From the NCBI GenBank assembly GCA_020091685.1, contig CM034601.1:37470034-37534033 (forward strand): a DNA stretch of 64,000 nt, written 5' to 3'. Positions 1 to 12,024 of this stretch are shown here, piece by piece. Position 1 is the stretch's first letter; the number at the start of each line of letters is the position of its first letter. The notes under the pieces are model-generated. The model was given only the letters and a program-made list of their open reading frames with translations, had not been told where the DNA came from and did no database searches. The DNA is from Lutjanus erythropterus (Eukaryota; Chordata; Actinopteri; Lutjaniformes; Lutjanidae). The position numbers and the translations under genes are program-made.

Positions 1-770
1 CCTCAGTAATGTAGGCCAAATTGCCTGAGTCGCTGGAAATGATGCAGTCATTGTGGAGGAAATTGGAAATCAATTCTTGCCATCACTGAACATAACTCCT
101 TTTTTTAGCAGAGCAAGGGCTCAAACGTATTTGTGTTGGCCCCGACAGCTCCGACAAAGATACCACTGTGTACGAAAATGGAAGCGGACAGGAGCAAGAT
201 AAAGAAATGAGAAAGGAAACAGCTGGGGGGAAAGAAAAGCAACTCTGGTAGTTTAAACCAAATCCTTGTGTACATTCAGGATGCATAAAATTTGACACAT
301 CATACATTATGATGAATGATGATGATAATGAATTGCAGTGCCTTTGAGGTTATACATTCTGAACAATCTCTAAGCAACATTTGACCCCTGGAATACTAAT
401 CTATAAATATAGAATCAGTGAAACAATGAGGATTCCTCCATTGCTCTGCTAGTCTGTCCTCAGGGTAAAGAGTGCTCATTAAACAGATTTCTCACCAGTA
501 ATTCTAAGTAGTTCTCAGTAATGAGTTTTCTTAACAGATTTGCAGAATGCTCTTAGCAAAACCAGATTTAGTTTCCTGGAGCTCATCTCGACATTGTTTA
601 TGACTCTGTTTATTTCTTCAAGGAGACTTTCGCTGTCCCAGGAAGATAGTGAAGTTAAAGGCAATAATAGTGCGTTACAGAATCGTAAATAAGGAGCTCT
701 TTTGTGGACAAAGTGTTGATATACTGCATGCAACTCATGTAGGTCATAGCATGAGGCAAGACACAGTACT

Positions 771-1180
771 TTGCTTCTGCATGCTGAGCACTTCATAACA
801 ATGATCCCAAGGGTGCCTGGGCTCAATAAGAAGCAATCAGCAACAGCGACACGCCCTCTCCAGCTCTCCTCCATCTTCCCACAAGGCACTGCTCCAAGTC
901 AGCCCCCATCCATTATGCATCAAAACCCGTGCTACAAATCTCCTCAAATAGAACAGAGTGTCAGGTATGATAAAGAACAATCGACCAAGGGGAGGGAATC
1001 AAAGCGCCAAAATTCCCAGGATGAAAAATATTCCACTTTGCTCTCTGATGTCGTTCTTTGTTTTTCTTTGTTTGTGTTGTTATTCGAGTTGTATGTTCAT
1101 GTCTCTCGTGGGATGCTTGCCGAGGCGCAAGTCATCCGTCATCCTAATTGGTTGTGTTTAGAGAGCAACTGTTGTGTTTG
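771..1180. other. GC-richer unique block, candidate conserved non-coding DNA
   Basis: A repeat-free block with less AT bias than its surroundings. It has overlapping ORFs of 136 and 67 codons on the plus strand without recognisable protein motifs. More likely non-coding; weak call. Confidence 0.25.
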
Positions 1181-2718
1181 ATAGAGAAGCTTTTCCACTC
1201 CTTCTGGTCAAAACAAAGCTGCGGTTCTGCTATCAAAGATGGATGGCTATGTAAATAGAAGTAGCCACAGATGTGATTATCCCAGCCTTGTCTGTTCGTC
1301 TGAAAGTTTTTTGCCTCAGTGTGTTCAGCTGTTGTAATCTCCCGTCCTTCATCTTTATATGCCTGGAGCACAGTCAGACTGAGCTGGGTGGAAGCCAGAA
1401 GCCGTTGCGTCTGGTTTTAATGAGATTACATTAGTTAAGATGTAACTACGTGTGTTAAGATACGAGAAAAACTCACTGGGTGGCTGCCACTCAACAGTTC
1501 CAGTCCCTTTTTAAGATACAACGACGATAATAACATGAAATGCGTTTTTGACACAAACTGGAATTTGAGGAGGAAAAACTTAACACAAACATAATGACTT
1601 GCTAAAAAAACACAAAACAGAAGAAAACTAAACACAGGATATTATGTTTAACTCGCAAAAGTGGATTTCAAGAAGTTTAGAAAGTCAACAGGTAGCCAAT
1701 AAACAAAAACACACTGTGGTTCCCATCACAAGAAAAAAGGTAGATGCCACACAAATGTAGTTCCTGTGTCAGCTGCACAAAAGAAAACAATGTCTAATGA
1801 AAATATAATTAGTTTATGATATGTAAATAAATACATTGCTTTTAAGGGAACAAAACAACAACTAAATATGTTTTTTTGGGAAGCAAAGGGAAAACAGACT
1901 TTGTGTGAGATTCAAATGAAATTGGAATAATCAAGGAAAATGTCATATAATGTGGGTTGTGTGACGTTCTTAAACTGCTTTCTAGCAACTCTTTGAGGCA
2001 GACTATATTATCAGGGTTTACAGTGAAGGGCAAAGCCAGCCCCTGGTGATATATTGGACAGCAGGGAACTATGGGAAATCCGTCTCTGTCAATCTACTAC
2101 TTAACATGGTAACAGTATTGCTTATAACGGCCCATTTTTCACTCCATCTAATCTCCTCACATCTTCCATTTCCTCCCACCCTCTCCTGTCAGATGGACAT
2201 TTAATGGCACTGACCAACCATTACTCATATTAATGTGTATTATCCGAGAAATCACATCACTTTTTACAACCTGACTCTGACTCTCATTTGGTCATTAAAA
2301 TTTTAGATTCACGCAGTTTTTGGAAATGTTCCATAAAAAGTTCACCAACTTCTCTTAACTTAGAACACAGTGAGGCCTTGGTGGAAGTCACAACTATGTG
2401 GAATAACCAAGCCAACCAAGTAACCAAGACTGTTCTCACCAGAAAAGCACACGATTTGGTCATTTTATGACATGGCCTCTGTATATTTAAATTTGGAAAT
2501 TTGGAAGTAGCATAAAATTACACTGCTAAATCAGAGACTGTAGCTTGCATTCTCTCTCTTACCAACAGTCAGATGTTGACTTATTTTAAGCATGACTACA
2601 GTAAATTGCTGACCTTAACAAGTAGTTAATCATAGAGGCGGCAGATCAGAAAATGTTCATACATTCATGAGTTTTGGGTGATATCAAGGTAGATTTTAGA
2701 AATCTGTCAAACTCTACT
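1181..2718. other. AT-rich intergenic DNA, nothing recognised
   Basis: No gene, RNA gene or named repeat was seen. Likewise nothing was recognised in 1-770. Confidence 0.5.
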
Positions 2719-3083
2719 AAAGCCTGCAAGGCCTGTGATTGATGATTGTTTCATTACCAATTAATCTGTTGATTATTTTCTTGATTTATTGATTAGTTGT
2801 TTGGTCCATAAAATGTCTGAAAATGGGGGAAAAAGTTGCTTTCTGTTTCTCAAAGCCCAGGGTGACGTCCTCAAATGTCTTGTTTTGTCCACAACTCAAA
2901 GCTATTCAGTTTACTGTCATAGAGGACTAAAGACACCACAAAATAATTCACATTTGAGGAGCTGAAATCAGAGAATGTGGACATTTTTTCTTATAAAATG
3001 ATGAAAAATGATTAAATGATAATCAAAATAGTTGGCAGTTAATGTAATGGTTGATTAATAAATGATTAGTCATTGCAGCTGTA
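2719..3083. mobile_element. hAT-type MITE, same family as the 42.7-kb copy
   Basis: It shares the order of blocks with the element at 42738-43041: a start with CTGCAAGG, then ATTAATCTGTTGATTATTTT, a central TTTACTGTCA, TTCACATTTGAGGAGC, and an end with ATTGCAGCTGTA. Target duplications are no longer readable. It is non-coding and older than the other copy. Confidence 0.7.
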
Positions 3084-3951
3084 AATTCAAACATGTTTTT
3101 TTTTATTCTCATACTCTTCTGATAAAGAAATTCCTGGAATTTAACCCCATCACAAGTTCATTTAATTATATAAGTTCTCTTTTTGATCAGATTTTTTTTT
3201 TCGTATGTGTGACTGGTAGCAGGGCATTGAAAACACTTCATTTCTTTACACTGTCACTGACACGTAGAGGAACAGTGGTGGCCCTCATTAGAGCATTGCA
3301 CACATGGAAAGCAGAACATCTGGACACCCACAGCAGCTCAGTTGGCTCGGTGTGGCAGGTGTGTATGAAAATGCATATATAAAATGCACAGAGAGGTTTA
3401 AGTCACATTTAAGGATCAAGCCCTGACTGTACCTCCCACCTACCATCACACACACATACACACACACTCACCTCACTGCTGATGCTACCTCTCCAGGCCG
3501 TCCATCTGCTTGGCCTTCACCGCAGCTGCAGCCAGGAGCCGCAGCAGCAGCATATGTCAGTGTTTGGATTGGAGAGCTGTGTTGAGCTCTCTGGCTCAGC
3601 CTTTCATCTGGTCCTTTGATGGGCCTCGCTGGCTCTGCAGCTGTGGATGAGAAGGTGAACAGCACACATTTGTTAAAGCACACACTTCAAAATGCAAAAA
3701 ATGAATTGTCATTAAGCCTCATATTTGGTCTTGTGTTAAAAGGAAATCAAATACATGATTCCACCTCTTTCAATTATACTTGGCCCAGTAATTCTCTAGT
3801 AATATATGGCAGTTCAGTCCACTTGTTTTCTTGATAATATGCAAGAATGCTCTTGGAAGTAGTTGTAGTAACACGTGTTTAATCTGCTGTTAGCTATTTC
3901 ATACCAATATGGCTGCAATGAAAAAGGTCTATTGAAAGGGCTCTTGAAAAC

Positions 3952-5120
3952 GAGGGGTGGAAATAATGAATAACAACTATACAAAGTTTTTTTTTTGAGT
4001 ATTTTTTCAAATCTGTAATTTTACTCATACTTAAGTATGCATTACAATTTAAGTATGCCTACAATTTGAATTAATATCCAAACCTTTCATCTGTATTTTT
4101 TTTTAGCCAATACAGCTAAATGAGTCAATGAGCAGCACAAAAACAAAAAAAAGCACTGCAGTAGACACAGGTTTGGCTCAGTGACTAACCACCAAGAACA
4201 ACAGTGCAGAAGTTGGGAGTGATTTAGACTGTGGAGATCTGGAGAAACAGAAACCCCTTTCAATTGAATGACTGCTTCTGATAATGCATTAAAGGACCAG
4301 TGTGTAATAATTACAGGAATTTATGTACATAAATGAGATGTATTATATATAAGTATGTTATTTATTATTATCAATCAACATAAACTCATAATCTATATGT
4401 TCCCGTTACTTTAGAAATAGCCATTTATAGTTACATACGGTCGGGTCGCCTTACGGAGATCATCATCCTGCACCGTCTATGGCAGCGCAGAGCGGACAAA
4501 CTGCACTAACAGTGAGTCTTGGGAAGCCCATGGCGACCTTACGTAGATGCCGCAGCGTAAACACGGAAGTAGACAGGGAGGATAGACGCGGGTGATTGCT
4601 GGCAGACCATTTAGCGTTGTGAACCTTGACTGGCACAGTTTTGACAAATGGAGGATCATACATACACTGTACCAGAACAAAAAGCAGCGGACAGTGAATC
4701 CCCGTCATCCAAGAAGCGGAGACGCGAAGAAAGTAAATGCAAGCATGACAGGAAACGGCAAAAACACAAATCAACATCAGCATAGCGTTTACACGTTGGA
4801 AATCGCTGATGGAGGACAAACGTTTTCACAGTGACGCCGAGGTTGCCTGTTTTCTGCTGGACAGGTAATTCATCCTACACACATAACTGTAGTTTGTTGT
4901 GAGATAGCTTTCGCTCGCCATTTTGTCCGCTGACGGCCACCGTACTCTTGGTGAGAGAGGGGCGGTGTCGGGGTAAATCCTCTTAGTTGCAATCTAAGGT
5001 TTGAACGTTAGATGCCACTGGAAATCACACACTTCTCCTTTAAGGTTAAAAAGTAGCTAATACTCTGAGAAGCTTTTGAGAAGAATACTTATTTACTCAT
5101 TAGTACTCTTTCCATCACTG
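3952..5120. mobile_element. MITE with GTGGAAA-type termini, interrupted by a nested element
   Basis: The left end GAGGGGTGGAAA and the inverse of the right end, CAGTGATGGAAAG, match the teleost element family with CAGTGGTGGAAAGTAC termini. Both ends continue into TACTCA-rich sequence. A second element (4289-5043) lies inside. The target duplication is not readable. Confidence 0.55.
4289..5043. mobile_element. TTAA-flanked MITE nested in an older MITE
   Basis: The ends are TTAAAGGACCAGTGTGT and, inverted, TTAAAGGAGAAGTGTGT. Flanking TTAA is the signature of piggyBac-type insertion, though the family call is tentative. The body is GC-richer than its surroundings and includes the blocks GGCCACCGTACTC and CAGTGGCATCTAACG (read on the minus strand), which I recognise as widespread in fish. 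Short ORFs within it do not resemble a transposase. Confidence 0.7.
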
Positions 5121-5626
5121 CTAATAGCCATATTTCCGAGAAATTTGCTGAGGATGTTGAAGGTTCCTTCTTCCAGAGGATGTATCCTATTGATTTAAAT
5201 AAACTCTATGTGTATTTATGTAATTAATAAATCAACAAGTTCCAAAAGCACATTTACATGTCACAGGAACCTCTAGCCTGAGTAATGCATCATTGCTACA
5301 CATCCCTATAATAATATAACCTGCTCCCAGCTCCACAGCATTTTAACAGGGACAAGTATGCAAATAGATGTTTGCTAAGGTCACATTTGTCATGTTACAG
5401 TGTTTTCTCCCACCCATATTGTTATTCTTCATCAGAACTACAAGCCTTGAGGTATAAAAATATGAAAAAATAAGTGTGGATGAAGGGAATCAGAGAGAGT
5501 AGGTGCCACGACATCTGTGTCAAAATAGCAATTACACGCTGGCCTGATTCATAACGATAAACGCAGAGTGGGGTTACAGAGACCATGAACACTGTCTCAT
5601 TGCGCCAAGGTCTCTGAATTCAATTA

Positions 5627-5641
5627 CTCTCTCTCTCTCTC

Positions 5642-5677
<36 letters not shown>
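5627..5677. repeat. (CT)n microsatellite
   Basis: Pure CT dinucleotide run with one CCC interruption. Confidence 0.95.
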
Positions 5678-6217
5678 AGGATGCTAGCAGCTCAATCAGG
5701 TGTGGAAACTTGCTATCGCTGATTTAACTGGAAGACACAGTTACCCTTTGTGTGTGTGTGGCACACTGTCAGTATGTCTCTAAAGCTACTCCGCAACACA
5801 CTAAGCTGTCACTCAAAGCTCATCTGGACTGACAGTCAAGTCTCACGCTGTGGAGATACCAGTCTCAGATCTGTCTCTGACTATCCTGTCTTTTCAGTCA
5901 ACTGGGTTGCGGTTAAATTCAGACAGGCAGGAAAAAAACTGCAACAAACATCTGAAAAGTGCCCTTGAGCAAGGCACTTCAGGTCTAATCCCAGAGTCTC
6001 CATAAACAAATCCATTTCAAATGTGGCTCCTGTAAGTCCATGAAGGTTTAGCTGCGTGCATTAGGGCTCTCTCATAGAAATTCTTTATGAATGCTTAACA
6101 TAATCCTGCAGGCCTTGCTTGAAGGAATAACCCATTAATGATATAGTAATGTTAAATATGGTAATGATATGGAAAGTCTTGATTTGTCTGCTAGTGATTC
6201 TCAGTGGCAGAATTTAT

Positions 6218-6361
6218 CTTATCTTTGCCGATGAAGTATACCTGCTGGCTTCATCGGGCAGTGACCTCCAGTGCACAGCGGGGAGTTTTACAGCTGAGTG
6301 GTAAGTGGTTTTGATGAGGGTCAGCACCTCCAAGTCCAAGGCCATGGTGCTCAGCAGGAAA
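6218..6361 (+). pseudogene. Reverse-transcriptase fragment of a second LINE family
   Basis: One frame reads LIFADEVYLLASSGSDLQ, then one stop codon, then MRVSTSKSKAMVLSRK. This is the FADD-box region and the next motif of a non-LTR reverse transcriptase unlike the L2 at 22-26 kb. The catalytic FADD appears as FADE, and the stop follows TAEW, so the fragment is dead. I see no more of this element on either side. Confidence 0.75.
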
Positions 6362-6459
6362 AAAAAACTGGTGTGATGTCTGCAATCACGCAACAGGACT
6401 GTTCAATACTGCCACATAAAGAAATAGGCTAAAATGTTAAGAACGATCATTAACAAAGG

Positions 6460-6482
6460 TTAAGTTAAAAATTTTAACTTAA
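6460..6482. repeat. Perfect 11-bp palindrome
   Basis: TTAAGTTAAAA and its exact inverse separated by one A. A further partial repeat (TTAAAAGTTTT) follows. AT-rich, so chance origin is possible. Confidence 0.8.
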
Positions 6483-7084
6483 GTTAAAAGTTTTACTGCT
6501 AAAACATTCAAATAATGTTTATATGTCTGTATGTCTGTAAATGATCCGCCTGTGCATATCTGAGTGCACGTGCATGAGACTTGTAAATCAGCATAATTCA
6601 TGCCCCAATAATACCATATAAGGCTGTGCATCCAGCACCATATGTCAAAATGGAAATGGGAAAATGGAATGAAAGAGAAAAAATAAGAACTTTATGATTT
6701 TGAATAAATCATAATAAAAGTGAATGCTGTCAGTGCTGTGTTACTGGAGGGTCGGCGTGTCACTGAAAAAAGAGGAAATGTCTCAATATGAAAATGACTT
6801 CAGAGAAGAAAAAAAAAGACTTGCCACAGCCACAGTAAGGGGCGAGCGATAAGTGCATCAGGAGGAGGAGGAGGTCAAGGGAAAGTTTTCATCATGGAGG
6901 TCGAAGACAGAATAAGAGAGGATGTTCGCCTGGACAGAGATTTCATAAACCTGCACGTGCAAATATCCAGCCAAAACACCTGACAGCAGGTAATAATACA
7001 TCATCATTAGAAATGTGTGTTCTCTGACACAAGAAAGTGGTTAAGGGTTTACAAAAAATCATTTCTCTAGACAGTTTGAGATAT

Positions 7085-7265
7085 CTAAAGATAAAACAAG
7101 ATAAGAGATAAGATTTATTTAAGATTTTATTAAATGATTCTTCTGAGGATGTCTAGACAGCAGCAGCAGAGCACACAGATAGATAACACAGATAAGAAGC
7201 ATACACAGGTATAATACTAAAGGTAGTGTAAAGCAGTGGTAGAACTCGGTGACTCCAAAGTGTGA
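7085..7265. repeat. Possible retroposon end with GATAA-rich run
   Basis: A GATAA-type run (AAGATAAAACAAGATAAGAG) leads into TTTATTTAAG and AT-rich DNA, a pattern often seen at the ends of fish RTE/Rex-like retroposons. No protein remnant supports it. Confidence 0.25.
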
Positions 7266-7799
7266 ATGCGCCACAGTGTGAATAGGAAATTGGGTAGAAC
7301 TGAACAAGAGCCTGCATGCTCAGAAATCCTTTATACTTTACTCTTGTTATCTCGACAATCAGGGCAGGGAATATACAGTGTGTAGCATCCAGGTCACAGC
7401 TGCAAACCTAGCTTAGAGCAACCAACCAAAGGTGATTTAGTAACACTCCTATTCTCTGTTCCTGACAGAGACTGAGTCTCTTTGCTGCAGGTCAAAGACA
7501 AAGACTCAGATACAGAAGTGGTTTGAAGCAGTAAAGTCGACTTATAATCCCTCTATAATCCTCCACTCACTGTGATCCACTGTCTTCCCAGGAGGAGACT
7601 GAGAATACAGTCCTACTGGGCCTATCAGCTCGGTACCATGATGAAAAGCACTATCTGATTCACTATTGCAGCTAATTGGAGCTCCACTGTGCTAATTAAA
7701 TCAAGGAGCCACCTGGCGTGTGACGTGCAGTGTGTGTGTCCTAACAGAGATGAAAACTTTCCGCTCATGTTTATGTAGACATTCCAGATGATATTCCAG

Positions 7800-8460
7800 T
7801 TGATTTTTTTATTCCCTCCATATGCACAAGCAGGCTGTCCCTTGTCTCATTTAAAAGCAACCGATAACATAAGAGCCTCGGCTGCCTGGGTGTCCTGAGC
7901 GCTCCGCAATCAGGACCATTTGAAAATGTCAGGCTCCCTTGTTAGCAATTCAAACAGGCAAAGAGGCAATTACGCCATTTTCATGTTTCCACCGAGGCCC
8001 CACTGCCTCCGACACAACTCTGACACCATGCCCCCGTGTTTTAATACGGCCGACAGGAACATTACATTCCTCAGCTGCTATGAAAAACTAACCGAGCCAT
8101 ATTAATACCCCCCTCACCAGCCTCCATTCTCACCGCCTCCCTCTCCTATCTCTCTCAATCACCCTTATCTCTCTCTCTCCAGCCCTCACCTCCTCTTTCA
8201 TTTCCGAGACAGTCTATCATTTGGGAAACACGGCGGCATGATTGTGGCTTCCGCTGGAGGGGGAGAGCCGAATGCTATCATCACTCCCAGGGCCATAATC
8301 AATAGTGTCAGTAATGGCGATGGCGGGAGGGGAACAGTGGATTGCTGCGGGGTCCTCAGAGATCATATTGGAGGGCTTTGTCTTTTCTCTGGCTCTCCCC
8401 ACAGTCCTGTTAAATTATTCTGCAGGCGTTCCCACTGTCAGCCTCACTCCACTGAGGGCT
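7800..8460. other. Candidate conserved non-coding block
   Basis: Repeat-free, GC-richer and complex sequence with runs such as CAATCAGGACCATTTGAAAA and CAATTACGCCATTTTCATG. It includes a CT-rich stretch at 8100-8200. Short ORFs overlap on both strands with no protein signature, which argues against a gene. Candidate enhancer or other regulatory DNA. Confidence 0.35.
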
Positions 8461-9672
8461 GCAAGAGGGGAAACACTATTCTGTTATGAAGAGTTTGGAG
8501 ATCATGTTGCCTGTTGAAAGGCTTCCAAAGATATAGTTATTGGCAAGGGTACGCCAGTATATCAAAATATGTGAATTTATGCCATGAGTGGTTTCAGCCA
8601 TGCTATGCGCTTGGTCAGAGATGCATTTCAAATGTGCTCATATTTTCCAGTTAAGTACTGCGCTATATTTTATCTTTCCATTAACATCGTCACTAATTGA
8701 TGTAAACCTCTTCTTTTTACTGGGATTATGAGCATTTTGGTTCAGCCTGCAGTGCTAAACCTGTACATAATGATTTACTATTTCTCCTATAATCACATAA
8801 AAATGCTCCCCGCTGGTGTTATTGCCATATTTTTTAAAAGCTACAATATTATGTTTCACTCGCAGGACAGATCCTCAGAAATATTTTTACAGGGACAGGA
8901 TTTATTGCACGCAGGTTGTCTCACCAATATTTTGTACTGCAGAGGAAGTAAATCAACACATGAGAAAGACAAACCAGTGGGCTAGGCTCACACTGTGAAA
9001 ATCATTCCAGGCAGTAAATCAGACAAGAAAAAATAATGATCCAAGCTTGATGTTTAACCTCTGTTTCAGTGCTAGTGAACCATCACCACAGGAAAAAATG
9101 AACTCACCACTGTATTCAGTGTTTGTGTGTTTTGGTTGACCCATGTCTTCTTTTAAAGTATCAATCCTTAAATATTTTATGAGACCAAACACAGTTTTGA
9201 CACTATTTATGGCCAGTATTTTCTCACCAATAGCCACTCAATGTCTACACTTTGTAATTGCCTCTCTATGTAGTTGTATTGATTGTGGTGGGTCCACCAA
9301 TCGCACTTAGGATTCATATTCTCTCTCCTTTACACACACAGGTGATTCACAGGATATGATGCAGCATGTAATGTAGTGTTACAGTTTACTCTCTCTTACA
9401 GCCATATCAGAGCTATGGTAAGACACTACTAACACAAACCAAACATTTTTCACTCCCGATAGTTCACACTAATGACAATAAACTGGCAAAATAGATGGTG
9501 GTCTTTATTAAGAAGCAGTCTCAAAAAAAAAAAAAAAACACAAAATATTCAACACCGACGATGAAGAGTGGTGAAACAGTAAAGGGCAGCCATAGATAGC
9601 TGTTAGATGAAGAGCTACAGGTGACAGGCCACACAACTCTCATTTCTTAGTAAGGTATCCAGATCTTTCTAC

Positions 9673-10393
9673 TAGGTTTGAGCAGTATCCATTTTTTCAT
9701 ACTGTCATACCCCCCTGACATTTTACTAGGGTATACGGTTTTAGGAGTCATTTATGTGAAAATGTGTGTGAAATGGCTAAACTAACTTGTAATCCACTAT
9801 ACTTGATACTCCCACAAGATGGGCGGAGCTGATCTACTCCCACAGCTGGGAAACAACACATGGACACGCAGGAGCGCCACTTCAATCTTGAGAAGCTGCA
9901 AAGATGCAGCCTTTATTCACTACAAACGCTAAATTTACACCGTTATCTCTGCTCAGCACACATTCACCATCACTCTGTCACCATGGACATTAATTAGTCT
10001 GCCACTCACCATCTGTGACACTCGCTAAAGGTACACACTCACAGCAAAATGCTACTCTGACCAGTCGGTAGTTTGCAGTGTTTGCAAGTTTAACTTTATC
10101 ATTGGGACTGAATCAAAAACAATCAAAAATTAGGTCTTTTCAATTAGTTTGTCCTGTAACTTTAAATGCAAGACACCATCTTTCTTCCTCTTATGAAAGC
10201 TGTTTGTCTGTTCAGCTGCGCTGCCAGGCAGAGACTGACCCCTGGTGGCATGAGCTGCACACCAAAATGCAGTATCTCCCTGTCAGTTTAATAGAAAAAT
10301 GAATGTCTGTATTTATGACTGTGCTGACAGTCACACCATTGGGATTTCTTAATACCTAGGTATACTGTAATACCTTTATACCACCCAAGCCTA
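9673..10393. mobile_element. hAT-like MITE
   Basis: The start TAGGTTTGAGCAGTATCC pairs with the inverse of the end, TAGGCTTGGGTGGTATAA. A further internal match is the region of TATACGGTTTT and ACCTAGGTATACTG. Flanking 8-mers (CTTTCTAC, TTTTCTGT) are only partly alike. About 720 bp, no coding capacity seen. Confidence 0.6.
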
Positions 10394-10587
10394 TTTTCTG
10401 TGCCTTGCTATGTTAATGTCATGTGATTCTTTATTTAATAATGAGAGTTTGTTTGGCTGCACTGAAAACAGATACAACAGAAGAGCAACTGTTGGTTCCC
10501 CAAGAATCCTGGAGTATTAAGCCATACTTACTGGCACCACCAGGGACATCAGATCAACCAGGAATGAAATCTTCAGGGATTATAACT

Positions 10588-10627
10588 TTAACCTAACCTA
10601 AAATTAACCTAAAATTAACCTAAAATC
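10588..10627. repeat. Short tandem repeat, 11-bp unit
   Basis: TAACCTAAAAT-type units repeated about three times after a TAACCTAACC start. Superficially telomere-like but not TTAGGG. Confidence 0.7.
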
Positions 10628-10739
10628 CCCCACCTATCCTTGACGCAGTTACCTCAAATGTGATTTAAAGCCATTATATACTGAATGAGTAAAATCAAAT
10701 GAAGTCTTTGAAGTCAATGAAGGTGTGTTACGTATTCCA

Positions 10740-11510
10740 GCACTGTGACATGTCATGGTTCAGGCCAGCACTGTATGAGCCATAAAGCTCCAGGCAAAAA
10801 GCTGCTGCTCTCTTGCCCCCCTGGCAGTGTTGAGAGGTGTGGAAGAGCAATCTGTTCTCACAGGGGAAGCCACGGAGAAAATAGGGCATCGCTGTCAAGA
10901 CATGAGAGAAGCCACAGAGGACCTGCGTAGGATTAGGCAAGCAGGCCCCAAGCCGCACGGCTGCACCAGCTCAACATCGCAGAGTGCCCTTAAAAATGTG
11001 CTCAAACTACCTTGTAATGTTAACAGATGGCACCTTTTTGCCGTGCTTTCATTACATCTCAATTGAAATGTCCCCAGATGGAGCTTTTCAGCTCTGTGTG
11101 CGATTCATTTCCTCTGAGTGCTCTTACAAGACGACATTAGCACAGTCGCACAGTAATGTGAGAAGTCAGCCGTCTCGGCTCGTGACAGCAGCGTACAGCC
11201 GTTGTACTGCTGCTGCTGTGTCAAGGTGTTTCTGAGGTTTCTGATCCCTTCATTATTAGGTGTGAGGGAGCCACGCAGAAGAAGGCACATGATAATTCAG
11301 CTGTGGAGCAGAACGGCTTCACCTCACAACAGGAAGCGCTGCATTTTTTTGAAGCCAAGGAAAAAAGCATTTTGCCATCCTGTCGGAAGATGGGGAAAGG
11401 AGTCAGAGGGAGGGGGTGGAGGGAGCAGAAAAGATACAATTTCACAGCTGAGCACGCCCGCTTGGTTCTCCGGTGTGAGCAGGGAAGGATTTCACACCTC
11501 AGGTAATAAC
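10740..11510. other. Candidate conserved non-coding block
   Basis: A GC-richer unique block beginning after the 9.7-10.4-kb MITE. Overlapping frames are open on both strands for 60-170 codons, but none resembles a known protein and no plausible exon pair was found. Could be regulatory DNA or an unspotted non-coding RNA. Confidence 0.35.
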
Positions 11511-12024
11511 AGAGCGGAGGTAGAAGATGGGATCAAATTTTTACACTGCTATCTGTCTGTTTCTCTTCATCAGAGAAGATGGTGTTGCCCTTTACAAGGT
11601 CTTAAACTAGCACATGCTTTAAAAGAGCAACACAGTGTCTTACATTCACTTAACTCCACTTGTGCTCATTTTTCTCCTTATAGCTCTTCATCATCTGATG
11701 AGATTACTTGATGCAAGGAAACGATTTTCAAGTATATTTTTGTTGATCACCAATGACTGAATTGAATTAAAGATATGTGTTTGGATTTCAGGCCTTTTTG
11801 TAATCACAGAAATTCTTCTACAAACTCTTCAAATATTAAATATCATCATGTGATGATTAAGTATTTAGATTCTTTACGTACATAAAATTGAAATTCCAGT
11901 TAATCAGCCTGACCTTCATCTACTCTTTGTCACATAGATGAACTGATCCATAGTGAAATTATTCTCAAAGTGATCACAGAGTGAGTTTTCTAGTCGAGAA
12001 CAAAGTGGGGGTGATACATAAAAT

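Noticed and set aside
771-1181. 136-codon plus-strand ORF
   Set aside because: No protein similarity recognised and a second frame is open across the same bases.
4463-4834. Overlapping ORFs on both strands taken as a possible transposase
   Set aside because: They lie inside a MITE and show no DDE-type or zinc-finger pattern.
10588-10627. Interstitial telomere repeat
   Set aside because: The unit is TAACCTAAAAT, not the vertebrate TTAGGG/CCCTAA, and only about three copies exist.
11202-11711. 169-codon plus-strand ORF
   Set aside because: No domain, signal or repeat; competing frames are equally open, and no matching splice sites were found.
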